Source: Yoonia maritima
GTDB taxonomy: Bacteria; Pseudomonadota; Alphaproteobacteria; Rhodobacterales; Rhodobacteraceae
Reading direction: 5' to 3'
Assembly: GCF_002933395.1 (NCBI RefSeq)
Contig: NZ_PKFN01000008.1
Coordinates: forward strand, 186,001-250,000
Length of the DNA: 64,000 bases
Positions 1-7,775 of this stretch are shown here, piece by piece. Under the pieces are notes generated by a model, which saw nothing but the letters and a program-made list of their open reading frames with translations, did no database searches and was not told the DNA's origin. The position numbers were made by a program, and so were the translations under genes. Numbering within the stretch: the stretch's first letter is position 1; every line of letters begins with the position of its first letter.

Positions 1-1253
1 TTGATGGCTTCGCCGTAATGCGCGCGGATCGATGGGTCGGCGATTAGTTTGATCTTTTCGCGCAACGCCTTATCCAACGCAGCCTTCCGTTCGGGGCTGT
101 CATAAGTCTTTCCTTCGGTTTCGCGCTGCCACAACAGCTGCACCATAGGAATCGCTTGATCGATCAGCTTTTGCATCGCTCCGGCGCCTTGGGACTTGAT
201 CAGATCATCAGGGTCCATTCCGTCAGGCATCAATGCAAAACGCAAAGATTGGCCCGCTTCGAGCAATGGCAGCGCAATATCGATCACGCGCATTGCGGCA
301 CGCAGCCCGGCAGTGTCACCATCAAGCGCGATAATCGGCTCGGGTGCGATACGCCACAGCATCTGCAATTGGTTTTCGGTGATTGCGGTCCCTAACGGCG
401 CGACAGTTGCTTCGAACCCTGCCTCTGACAGAGCGATGACATCCATATATCCTTCAGCCACGATCAGCGGCTTGCCCTTGCCGGCAGCCTCGCGTGCGGG
501 TCCGTGATTATACAGACTACGCCCTTTGTCGAACAAAGGTGTCTCAGGCGAATTATAGTATTTTGCAGGCTGGTTCGGATCCATCGCCCGCCCGCCAAAG
601 CCAATCGCACGCCCCCGTGCATCACGGATCGGGAACATGATCCGATCTCGAAACCGGTTATACAACCCGTTTCCACGGTCACTTTTCGCAGCCAGCCCCG
701 CATCGACGATAAGCTTTTGTTCAATTCCCTTGCCACTCAGATGCTCAAGCACCCCACTCTGCGCTGGTGCAAAACCAATATCCCAACGCGCCTGCGCTTC
801 CACGCTTAGGCCGCGAAGCTCAAGGTAGTCACGTGCAGCGGCGGCAACACCCGTCTGCAATTGCAAACGGTGAAACTGGACGGCTTGCTCCATGACATCT
901 ACCAGTATGGTGCGATGATCCGCCTTTTGCTGCGCTTGCGGATCACGCTCTGGCATCGGCATACCTGCTTCGCCCGCAAGAATCCGTACAGCCTCCATAA
1001 AGTCGACGTTTTCAGTTTCGCGCACAAACGAGATCGCGTCACCCTTTGCGTGACAACCAAAGCAGTAATAATACCCCTTACGATCATCAACGTGGAAGCT
1101 AGCCGACTTTTCTTGATGGAACGGGCACGGCGCCCAAAGGTCACCCTTACCCTGATTGGACTTGCGCGTGTCCCACATAACCTTTCGACCAACGACCTGC
1201 CCCAAAGACAGTCGCGTACGCAATTCATCAAGGAAACCCGGCGGAAGACTCAT
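1..1253 (-). CDS. dnaG: DNA primase DnaG (5' part; 3' end beyond window)
   Basis: Synthesises RNA primers at the replication fork. Reading from the ATG at 1253 on the minus strand, the protein begins MSLPPGFLDELRTRL. It carries the CHC2 zinc ribbon (C43, H46, C64, C67, in CPFHQEKSASF and YYYCFGCH). The Toprim core follows with AEGYMDV near residue 267 (catalytic Glu) and the later DGDTAG acidic motif. The frame stays open to base 1, so about 417 codons are present and the C-terminal helicase-binding part is outside the window. It is divergent from the tadG-like gene across 378 bases. Identity is certain; only the far end is missing. Confidence 0.96.
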   Translation of the reverse strand, partial: MSLPPGFLDELRTRLSLGQVVGRKVMWDTRKSNQGKGDLWAPCPFHQEKSASFHVDDRKGYYYCFGCHAKGDAISFVRETENVDFMEAVRILAGEAGMPMPERDPQAQQKADHRTILVDVMEQAVQFHRLQLQTGVAAAARDYLELRGLSVEAQARWDIGFAPAQSGVLEHLSGKGIEQKLIVDAGLAAKSDRGNGLYNRFRDRIMFPIRDARGRAIGFGGRAMDPNQPAKYYNSPETPLFDKGRSLYNHGPAREAAGKGKPLIVAEGYMDVIALSEAGFEATVAPLGTAITENQLQMLWRIAPEPIIALDGDTAGLRAAMRVIDIALPLLEAGQSLRFALMPDGMDPDDLIKSQGAGAMQKLIDQAIPMVQLLWQRETEGKTYDSPERKAALDKALREKIKLIADPSIRAHYGEAI

Positions 1254-1631
1254 ACCCGCTTTATCGCCCAGTTCGCAGCAAAGGCCAATCCGTTCTTCGC
1301 TTAGCTTAGTGCCTATAAAGTCAATTCCAACGAATTTACGACCAAACCACGAATCGAAATGCGACGGGTTCCACCTTTCCTCATTTAAAATTGCGGGTGC
1401 AAACGCACAACTTTGGCAAATTTCTGCCTAAACTTCAGCTCCCACACTTTCTAAAACAGAAACAGTGATGGCCAAAAGTGAACTTTAACCACGCCACACC
1501 CCGCTATTAACATCATCCACAAAGTGCTTGCCCTAATTTCGCCACGCCGCCACGGCACAAACCTTTGAGGGTTATGAACACAAGCAAATATGACATATAA
1601 GTGTCTTAGTGCTTTGCCACGAGGATAGACC
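1254..1631. other. Intergenic region between dnaG and the tadG-like gene
   Basis: 378 bases without a convincing coding frame. It must hold the divergent promoters of dnaG (leftward) and of the tadG-tadE-tadE unit (rightward). It is richer in A+T than the flanking genes in its middle. A clear ribosome binding site, GAGG about 7 bases before the ATG at 1632, sits at its right end. I see no strong hairpin, repeat or small gene. Confidence 0.6.
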
Positions 1632-3257
1632 ATGCCAACGATGTACAAATCAAATTCGCGCAATTCCCGCGCAAGAGATCAGCAAATCAACATTGCAAAG
1701 CGCTTTGTGCAAGACGAAGACGGATCAATACTGATCATGACGATCTTATTGCTGGTCACAATGTTGATAATGGGCGGCATGGCAGTCGATTTCATGCGAT
1801 TTGAATCTCGGCGTGCAGAAATCCAAGGGGTCGCCGATCGCGCAGTGTTGGCAGCGGCAAATCTGATACCGACGGGTGCCAAAGAAGATGAAGCAGTCAG
1901 CCGTGAAGAAATCGCTCTCGACTATTTTCGCAAGGCCGGCCTCGAAGATGTTATAACTTCGGGACCACGTGTGATTACATCTGGCGGTTCCAGCTCAGCT
2001 TACGTTGAGGCCGAGGTTGACATTAACACTTATTACCTGCGCTTGGCGGGTATAGATCATCTCTCTGCGCCAGCTGAATCGCGCGCAATCCAGGGTAACG
2101 GCAAAACTGAAGTATCTCTTGTTCTGGATATTTCAGGCTCAATGAGATTCAACCTTCACAATGATTATGATGCGAGTAGTTTCGCAAATTCACGGATGTA
2201 CGAGCTTCAAACGGCCGCAAAAGATTTCGTCACAAAAGTGTTAGAGCCCAATGGCGCGGAACCCGCAGCAGACGCGAGCGAGGCCGACATTGCAGCATAT
2301 GCGCCGCGGGTATCATTAAATTTGGTGACTTACTCCGGCCACGTGAACGTTGGTAAGGAATTATTTGACCAGCTGAACGTCGATATTGACGAAGCGACTG
2401 GGAACTACGGCGTAGATAACAGTGGGGACTACCTATCACGCCGCAGACGCGAATGGGGAACAATTACAAATGAAAGCCAATGTGTCATTTTCCCAGACTC
2501 AGCATATACGACGCTTGGCTATAGCCCTACTTCGGCCCCATTACGACAAGTCGCCGATGCGGACTACGTCACCTCGCAGGGGAGAGTGTTCCAAAACTAC
2601 CGCCTATGCCGATCGGATGAAACCGATGAGGCCATCATCGTTCATGCCCACCAGGCGGGGGCTATTAACACAGCAATTGGAAATTTAGTCCCGCGCGCAA
2701 GTACATCAATCCATCTTGGCATGAAATGGGGGGTTACCTTGCTTGACCCATCAATGGAAACGATCGTGAGCAACCTATCAACGACTCATGAAACATTTCA
2801 AAATGACCGCCCAAGCCCCTATGTCGGGTCAAGCGCAGATGCATCACTTAAGTATATCGTATTGATGACCGATGGCGACAACACTTCCATGTCGGATATT
2901 AGAAAATCTTCATACAATGAGGCGCGCGAAATACACCGCCTCCGCGAATGGACACGATGGAGTAGCAACGATGTGGAAACAATCACCACCGGAACAAAAC
3001 AAGACACGCTGTTGCAAAATATATGTACAGAAGCGAAAGATGCAGGGGTCGTTGTTTATACCATTACGATGAGTTCAAATGCGCTCCCTCTTGATAGTGA
3101 CGGCGCCATTGACCGAAGACTTGCGACTAATGGACAGCAGGCTATGCACGACTGTGCTACTTCTCCCTCACACTTCTATTCATCTCAAAGCCAAGATTTG
3201 TCATCGATCTTTAACTCCATCGCCGAACAAATCACAGAGCTCAGGTTGAACCTATGA
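1632..3257 (+). CDS. TadG-like pilus-associated protein with vWA domain
   Basis: 541 residues. The N-terminus (about 28-56) is a TadE/TadG-type hydrophobic anchor (DEDGSILIMTILLLVTMLIM) followed by the Flp-pilus-associated motif region (RAEIQGVADRAVLAAA). A von Willebrand A domain follows with the metal-site motif DISGS at 166-170, a Thr in RASTSIHLG near 357 and the TDGDN motif near 413. TadG proteins are envelope-anchored components associated with Flp/Tad pili. The start is supported by GAGG 7 bases upstream. The stop overlaps the next start (ATGA), so the three genes 1632-4443 are an operon. No tadA, tadB, rcpA or flp gene is nearby, so it may serve a pilus encoded elsewhere or act alone. 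Confidence 0.85.
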   Translation: MPTMYKSNSRNSRARDQQINIAKRFVQDEDGSILIMTILLLVTMLIMGGMAVDFMRFESRRAEIQGVADRAVLAAANLIPTGAKEDEAVSREEIALDYFRKAGLEDVITSGPRVITSGGSSSAYVEAEVDINTYYLRLAGIDHLSAPAESRAIQGNGKTEVSLVLDISGSMRFNLHNDYDASSFANSRMYELQTAAKDFVTKVLEPNGAEPAADASEADIAAYAPRVSLNLVTYSGHVNVGKELFDQLNVDIDEATGNYGVDNSGDYLSRRRREWGTITNESQCVIFPDSAYTTLGYSPTSAPLRQVADADYVTSQGRVFQNYRLCRSDETDEAIIVHAHQAGAINTAIGNLVPRASTSIHLGMKWGVTLLDPSMETIVSNLSTTHETFQNDRPSPYVGSSADASLKYIVLMTDGDNTSMSDIRKSSYNEAREIHRLREWTRWSSNDVETITTGTKQDTLLQNICTEAKDAGVVVYTITMSSNALPLDSDGAIDRRLATNGQQAMHDCATSPSHFYSSQSQDLSSIFNSIAEQITELRLNL

Positions 3258-3829
3258 TCCGCCATATTGCATCACTTACATCGCGTTTCCGTCGCGACGA
3301 TACGGGCACTGTAACCATCGAATTCGTCATTATTTTTCCAGTATTTTTTGCATTTTTTCTAATGACCTACGAAAGCGGGATTATTTCTTTGCGTCAGTTT
3401 ATGCTCGACCGTGGCGTCGATATAGCAATACGTGACGTTAGAATTGGCATCATGGAAGCGCCCAGTGATGACGCCTTACGGCAACGTATTTGTGACGTAG
3501 CAAGCATCATTCCTGACTGTGACAACCAGCTGTTCGTAGAGCTCGTGGTTCAAGACCCCGAACAGAACTGGACAGCACTCACAGGAAAAACACTTTGCAT
3601 CAATCGCGACGAAGACGCCCGCCCTGCATCATCTATTCAACACGGTGTGAAAAATGAACTTGTCTTGGTACGCGCCTGTGCACGTATCGATCCGGTACTA
3701 CCGTTTTCGGCGATTGGTCGCAGGGAAGTTCCAAACATTGGACAAGCGATTGTAGATAATGCTGATGCGGCCGCGGGCGGTTCCTATGCGCTGGTATCAA
3801 CATCCTCCTACGTAGTGGAACCGCAGTGA
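3254..3829 (+). CDS. TadE-like minor pseudopilin
   Basis: 191 residues. A short basic start is followed by RDDTGTVTIEFVIIFPVFFAFF (about 14-36). The Gly-x-x-x-x-Glu-Phe arrangement before a single hydrophobic helix is the TadE/TadF prepilin-like signature: a Glu five residues after the processing Gly. The rest is a soluble periplasmic part with several Cys (for example near residues 75-85, 116 and 138). It starts inside the stop of the tadG-like gene (ATGA) and its own stop abuts the next start, so translation is probably coupled. Family assignment rests on this N-terminus and context; the exact role in pilus assembly is inferred. Confidence 0.8.
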   Translation: MIRHIASLTSRFRRDDTGTVTIEFVIIFPVFFAFFLMTYESGIISLRQFMLDRGVDIAIRDVRIGIMEAPSDDALRQRICDVASIIPDCDNQLFVELVVQDPEQNWTALTGKTLCINRDEDARPASSIQHGVKNELVLVRACARIDPVLPFSAIGRREVPNIGQAIVDNADAAAGGSYALVSTSSYVVEPQ

Positions 3830-4443
3830 TGAGATTCAGAGAAAAGCTGCGTTCGTTTTGGTACGACGAGACTGGAATCGCATCCGTCGAACTAATGTTA
3901 TCTGTACCAATTCTAGTTTGGGCTCTATTATCAACACATGTATATTTCCAGGCATTTCGAGCCGAGGCAATTAGCACGCGTGCGGGCCTAACAATCGCTG
4001 ACATGTATAGTCGGCGCGCGGGCGTGAACGCGGAATATGTCGCTGGATCTTACGAACTTTTCAAGGTTTTGACTGAAACCTCGATGACAGGGACACCTAG
4101 TTTACGGATCACATCATTCGAGTTTTTGAACGGTAAAAATCGTGACCCATCGGATGATGAGGTTAGAGTGATTTGGTCCAAAGAAGAGGGTCCTCTCTAC
4201 GATGAGCACACAGATTCATCTCTAAACGCTGAAATAAGCCGTATTCCAATAATGGATGATCAGCAGCAAGGCCTACTGATAGAAACTGTGACCACCTACT
4301 CTGCCCCATTCTCCATTGGCATTGGACCCTTTGTTGAAACCAATTTGGACGACATCGATTTCAAAACATTCACAGTAATACGCCCGCGTTTCACTTCAAA
4401 AGTATGCTTCGCAAATTCCAGTGGAAACAGTATCTGCGACTAG
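3829..4443 (+). CDS. TadE/TadF-like minor pseudopilin
   Basis: 204 residues from the ATG at 3829, which overlaps the preceding stop (TGATG); a GTG one codon earlier is possible. Near residues 13-35, YDETGIASVELMLSVPILVW has the same Gly-x-x-x-x-Glu plus hydrophobic helix layout as TadE. The remainder is a periplasmic domain with a C-terminal Cys pair. It is the third gene of the tadG-tadE-tadE unit. Its 3' end overlaps by four bases, tail to tail, with the minus-strand gene at 4440. Codon use is more A+T-rich than in housekeeping genes of the window, as in the two genes before it. Confidence 0.75.
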   Translation: MRFREKLRSFWYDETGIASVELMLSVPILVWALLSTHVYFQAFRAEAISTRAGLTIADMYSRRAGVNAEYVAGSYELFKVLTETSMTGTPSLRITSFEFLNGKNRDPSDDEVRVIWSKEEGPLYDEHTDSSLNAEISRIPIMDDQQQGLLIETVTTYSAPFSIGIGPFVETNLDDIDFKTFTVIRPRFTSKVCFANSSGNSICD

Positions 4444-4919
4444 TCGTCAGCAATCCGCAGCGCTATTTGCTCTGCCATGAATTTGGCCTGACCTGCTGAG
4501 GTCACGCCGCCGACACCAACCCGGCGCCCAAAGCGCCACCAAAGCCCCGGTGCCCAAGCCCGGGGCTTTTTGGTTTTTAGCTTCAGCGTGAAGCCATTCG
4601 ATGGTTTGAACGCAAATGCACCGCGATCCACCGCGATAATTTCGTCCATACGTGCCAACACAAGGCCATTTGAATCGCGAATTTCTGTTTCTGTAAGCTC
4701 AATCACGCTTAGCGTCGCCCGCCGCATTTTCTCGGCAAGCCACAACGCGCCGGCTCCGAACCCAAGCATAAAGACCAACAAAATTGCGGCAGGTGGCTGC
4801 ATCAACGCAGTATAAATCACCATCGTACCCAGCGCGAAAAGCACCCCGAAAGCAAAGGTGCGGCGCAGCGCTGACGCTTGAACTATGGCGTAAACACCGT
4901 TTTCGTCGGATTGGAACAT
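4440..4919 (-). CDS. Conserved two-TM membrane protein of unknown function
   Basis: 159 residues from the ATG at 4919, preferred because GAGG lies 6 bases upstream; two upstream in-frame ATGs would add up to 8 residues but lack such a site. Two hydrophobic helices (about residues 20-62) are followed by a soluble C-terminal domain with the pattern of a small beta-rich, PH-like fold (VIELTETEIRDSNGLVLARMDEI). I do not recognise a named family. It ends tail-to-tail with the TadE-like gene and is divergent from the lipoprotein gene at 5024. Confidence 0.7.
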   Translation of the reverse strand: MFQSDENGVYAIVQASALRRTFAFGVLFALGTMVIYTALMQPPAAILLVFMLGFGAGALWLAEKMRRATLSVIELTETEIRDSNGLVLARMDEIIAVDRGAFAFKPSNGFTLKLKTKKPRAWAPGLWWRFGRRVGVGGVTSAGQAKFMAEQIALRIADD

Positions 4920-5023
4920 GTCGCACCTCATTTTGGTTTTCACCGACCTACCTCACGTTTGCACGAATGCCTAGACATACGCTGGCTTGCGCTTTTTATC
5001 GGGTGCTGCGTAAAGTGCCCGCA

Positions 5024-5248
5024 ATGCGACTGACCCTATTCTTCATATTTGCCCTCGCGGCCTGCACCGAGTTTCCAGCGGTCGACGTTAGCGACACGGC
5101 GCGTGATACCCCCTACCCCACGCTTTCATCGCTTCCATATATTATGCCTCACATGGCCCAAACTGACATGCAGATGGCCGAGCGCGTGGCCGCATTGCAA
5201 TCCCGTGCCAAACGTCTGCGCCAGATCAATATCGCTGCGTTGCAGTAG
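5024..5248 (+). CDS. Small lipoprotein
   Basis: 74 residues. MRLTLFFIFALAAC forms a signal peptide with a lipobox ending at Cys14, so the mature protein is a diacylglycerol-linked lipoprotein. The rest is polar, with a likely short helix (MQMAERVAALQSRAKRLRQI) near the C-terminus. A longer open frame extends upstream, but only this ATG places the lipobox at the N-terminus. It lies 43 bases before hom in the same direction. Function unknown; maturation would use Lgt encoded at 20810. Confidence 0.7.
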   Translation: MRLTLFFIFALAACTEFPAVDVSDTARDTPYPTLSSLPYIMPHMAQTDMQMAERVAALQSRAKRLRQINIAALQ

Positions 5249-5291
5249 CGCGCCCTATTCGCTAGTAGGGCGTTGATAAAACGAACCACGA

Positions 5292-6590
5292 ATGGACCCA
5301 GACATGATGACACCACTACGCCTTGGAATCGCGGGTCTTGGCACCGTTGGGGTTGGCATCGTAAAAATTGTCCAGCAGCATGCCGATTTGCTGGAAAAGC
5401 GCGCCGGGCGTCCAATCGTCATTCGCGCTGTATCCGCACGATCAAAGCTCAAAAACCGCAACGTCGACCTATCTGCTTACGCTTGGGAAGATGATCCGAT
5501 CAATCTAGCGAAGCGCGACGATATCGACGTTTTTGTAGAAGTCATGGGCGGCCATGAAGGCCCAGCCAAAGACGCAACTGCAGCTGCAATTATCGCCGGC
5601 AAAGATGTTGTCACAGCAAACAAAGCGCTGCTCGCAATTCATGGCCAAGCTTTGGCTGAATCCGCTGAAGCGGCTGATCGCGTGATCCGTTTTGAAGCAG
5701 CTGTTGCAGGCGGTATTCCCGTGGTGAAATCGCTGACCGAAGGCTTGGCTGGCAACGAAATTACCCGCGTGATGGGCGTGATGAACGGTAGCTGCAACTA
5801 CATCCTCACGCGGATGGAAAACGCTGGCCTAAGCTATGAAGACGTATTCGAAGAAGCCAACAGCCTTGGTTACTTAGAAGCAGATCCTGAGTTGGATGTT
5901 GGCGGTATCGATGCAGGTCATAAGCTGGCGTTGCTCGCTTCCATCGCATTTGGAACACAAGTCGACTTCGATGCTGTGGAGCTTGAAGGTATCGGTGCGA
6001 TCACCATCGACGACATCCATCAAGCCGCAGACATGGGATACAAAATCAAACTGCTCGGCGTCGCACAGATGACAGGTCGTGGGCTTGAACAGCGCATGTC
6101 GCCTTGCCTTGTTCCTGATACTTCGCCGCTTGGACAACTTGAAGGCGGCACCAACATGGTCGTTCTCGAAGGCGACGCTGTAGGACAGATTGTTCTGCGT
6201 GGCGCTGGCGCTGGCGAAGGACCAACCGCAAGCGCCGTGATGGGCGATGTCATGGATATCGCCCGCGGATTGCGGATTTCAACATTTGGCCAGCCCGCAA
6301 ACACCTTACGCCAAGCACGCGCAGCACGCGCCGCGGTGCCTGCACCGTATTACCTACGTCTTCAGTTGCTTGATAAGCCGGGCGCCTTAGCAAAGGTCGC
6401 GCATGCATTGGGTGAAGCAGGCATTTCGATTGATCGTATGCGCCAGTATGGCCACCATGACACAGCCGCGCCGGTGTTGATCGTCACGCATAAAACGACG
6501 CGAACCGCGCTCGAAGAAGCCTTGGCTGATTTTAAAGACACCGGAGTTGTGTCTGGCGCGCCCGTTGCAATTCGCATCGAAGAAGTCTGA
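5292..6590 (+). CDS. hom: Homoserine dehydrogenase
   Basis: Reduces aspartate semialdehyde to homoserine, the branch point to threonine, methionine and isoleucine. 432 residues, the usual length for the ACT-domain form. It has an N-terminal NAD(P) Rossmann motif GLGTVG (15-20), the catalytic-domain block EEANSLGYLEADPELDVGG around 190-210, and a C-terminal ACT domain (from about 352, LLDKPGALAKVAHALGEAG) typical of feedback regulation. The start is uncertain: in-frame ATGs at 5304 and 5307 would also fit related proteins beginning close to MTPLRLGIAG. A strong hairpin follows the stop (6616-6650). Confidence 0.95.
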   Translation: MDPDMMTPLRLGIAGLGTVGVGIVKIVQQHADLLEKRAGRPIVIRAVSARSKLKNRNVDLSAYAWEDDPINLAKRDDIDVFVEVMGGHEGPAKDATAAAIIAGKDVVTANKALLAIHGQALAESAEAADRVIRFEAAVAGGIPVVKSLTEGLAGNEITRVMGVMNGSCNYILTRMENAGLSYEDVFEEANSLGYLEADPELDVGGIDAGHKLALLASIAFGTQVDFDAVELEGIGAITIDDIHQAADMGYKIKLLGVAQMTGRGLEQRMSPCLVPDTSPLGQLEGGTNMVVLEGDAVGQIVLRGAGAGEGPTASAVMGDVMDIARGLRISTFGQPANTLRQARAARAAVPAPYYLRLQLLDKPGALAKVAHALGEAGISIDRMRQYGHHDTAAPVLIVTHKTTRTALEEALADFKDTGVVSGAPVAIRIEEV

Positions 6591-6615
6591 TAATACGCGA
6601 CATTATGCCTAAATT

Positions 6616-6650
6616 TCAGCATCAGGATTGTTAGGCAATTCTGATGCTGA
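6616..6650 (+). promoter_or_regulatory. Strong hairpin between hom and glpX
   Basis: Bases 6616-6630 pair with 6636-6650 over 15 consecutive pairs (one G-U) around a 5-base loop. There is no T-run after it, so it is not a classical intrinsic terminator. It lies 25 bases after the hom stop and about 76 bases before the glpX start. It could stabilise the hom 3' end or act in the glpX leader. Confidence 0.6.
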
Positions 6651-6726
6651 TCGGTTAGCGCAAACAGTATTGCAGCATGTGAACGGACACGCTTTAGGGG
6701 AACTAAACATAAAAGGACCTCCCACC

Positions 6727-7692
6727 GTGACCAAAGCTGCCGACTTTAACGACCGCTCACTTTCACTTGGACTTGCCCGTGTTTCCGAGGCTGCAGCAAT
6801 TGCCTGTACCCCACTGATCGGGCGTGGCGACGAAAAAGCTGCCGACCAAGCCGCTGTTGACGCGATGCGCACCCAGTTAAACAAACTAGATATTGCGGGC
6901 GTCGTCGTGATCGGCGAAGGCGAACGCGATGAGGCGCCGATGCTTTTCATCGGTGAAGAGGTTGGTTCTGGCAATGGCCCCGGTGTCGACATTGCGCTTG
7001 ATCCACTTGAAGGTACGACATTAACAGCCAAAGACATGCCAAACGCGCTGGCTGTCATCGCGATGGGACCGCGCGGATCAATGTTGCATGCACCCGACGT
7101 TTATATGGATAAACTTGCGATTGGACCGGGATACGCCGAAGGCGTTGTCACGCTCGAGATGTCCCCCACAGATCGTGTCGCAGCATTGGCCGCTGCTAAA
7201 GGCTGTACAGCGCGCGACATCACAGTTTGCGTGCTTGAACGTCCCCGCCACGAAGACATGATAGCAGAGTTGCGCAAAACAGGTGCGGCTATCCGGCTGA
7301 TCACAGATGGTGACGTCGCTGGCGTGATGCATTGCGCAGAGCCCGCAGTTACCGGGATTGATATGTATATGGGATCAGGTGGCGCACCCGAAGGCGTGCT
7401 GGCAGCGGCCGCTCTCAAATGCATGGGGGGCCAAATTTTGGGTCGCCTGCTGTTCCGCAACGACGATGAACGTGGCCGCGCGTCCAAAGCGGGCATCACC
7501 GATTTCGACCGGGTATATACCCGCGATGATCTGGTTACTGGCGATGTTATTTTTGCGGCAACCGGGGTCACAGACGGATCGCTTGTGAGCGGAATCAAAC
7601 GCGAAGTTGGCTATGTGACGGCCGAAACAATTTTGATGCGCTCTAAAACTGGGTCAGTGCGTCGCATGATTTACCGCAACCCGGTTTCATAA
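6727..7692 (+). CDS. glpX: Class II fructose-1,6-bisphosphatase
   Basis: Hydrolyses fructose-1,6-bisphosphate in gluconeogenesis. The protein is 321 residues if translation starts at the GTG at 6727, which has AAAGGA 9 bases upstream; the frame is open further upstream to 6628 but without family-like sequence. Conserved parts are IGEGERDEAP (62-71), the metal-binding DPLEGTT (92-98) of the lithium-sensitive phosphatase superfamily, and GSGGAPEGVLAAAALK. It follows hom in the same direction after 136 bases that contain a strong hairpin. The same order is common in related alphaproteobacteria. Confidence 0.93.
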   Translation: MTKAADFNDRSLSLGLARVSEAAAIACTPLIGRGDEKAADQAAVDAMRTQLNKLDIAGVVVIGEGERDEAPMLFIGEEVGSGNGPGVDIALDPLEGTTLTAKDMPNALAVIAMGPRGSMLHAPDVYMDKLAIGPGYAEGVVTLEMSPTDRVAALAAAKGCTARDITVCVLERPRHEDMIAELRKTGAAIRLITDGDVAGVMHCAEPAVTGIDMYMGSGGAPEGVLAAAALKCMGGQILGRLLFRNDDERGRASKAGITDFDRVYTRDDLVTGDVIFAATGVTDGSLVSGIKREVGYVTAETILMRSKTGSVRRMIYRNPVS

Positions 7693-7694
7693 CC

Positions 7695-7715
7695 GCGCCT
7701 TCGGCGAGAGTATTT
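7695..7715 (+). terminator. Short CGCC-TTC-GGCG hairpin after glpX
   Basis: A 4-bp stem (7696-7699 with 7703-7706) is followed by GAGAGTATTTC a few bases after the glpX stop. Similar short hairpins followed by AGTATTT are frequent at gene ends in this bacterial group, from memory. It is weak as an intrinsic terminator and could be a processing or partial termination site. Confidence 0.35.
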
Positions 7716-7775
7716 CATACAAAGCGAGGAATAGGGCGTGGCACCAGCTGCGCCCTTTCTCTATTGTGCTGAACT

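Noticed and set aside
861..1304. 147-codon plus-strand frame opposite dnaG
   Set aside because: Antisense to the clear zinc-ribbon coding sequence of DnaG.
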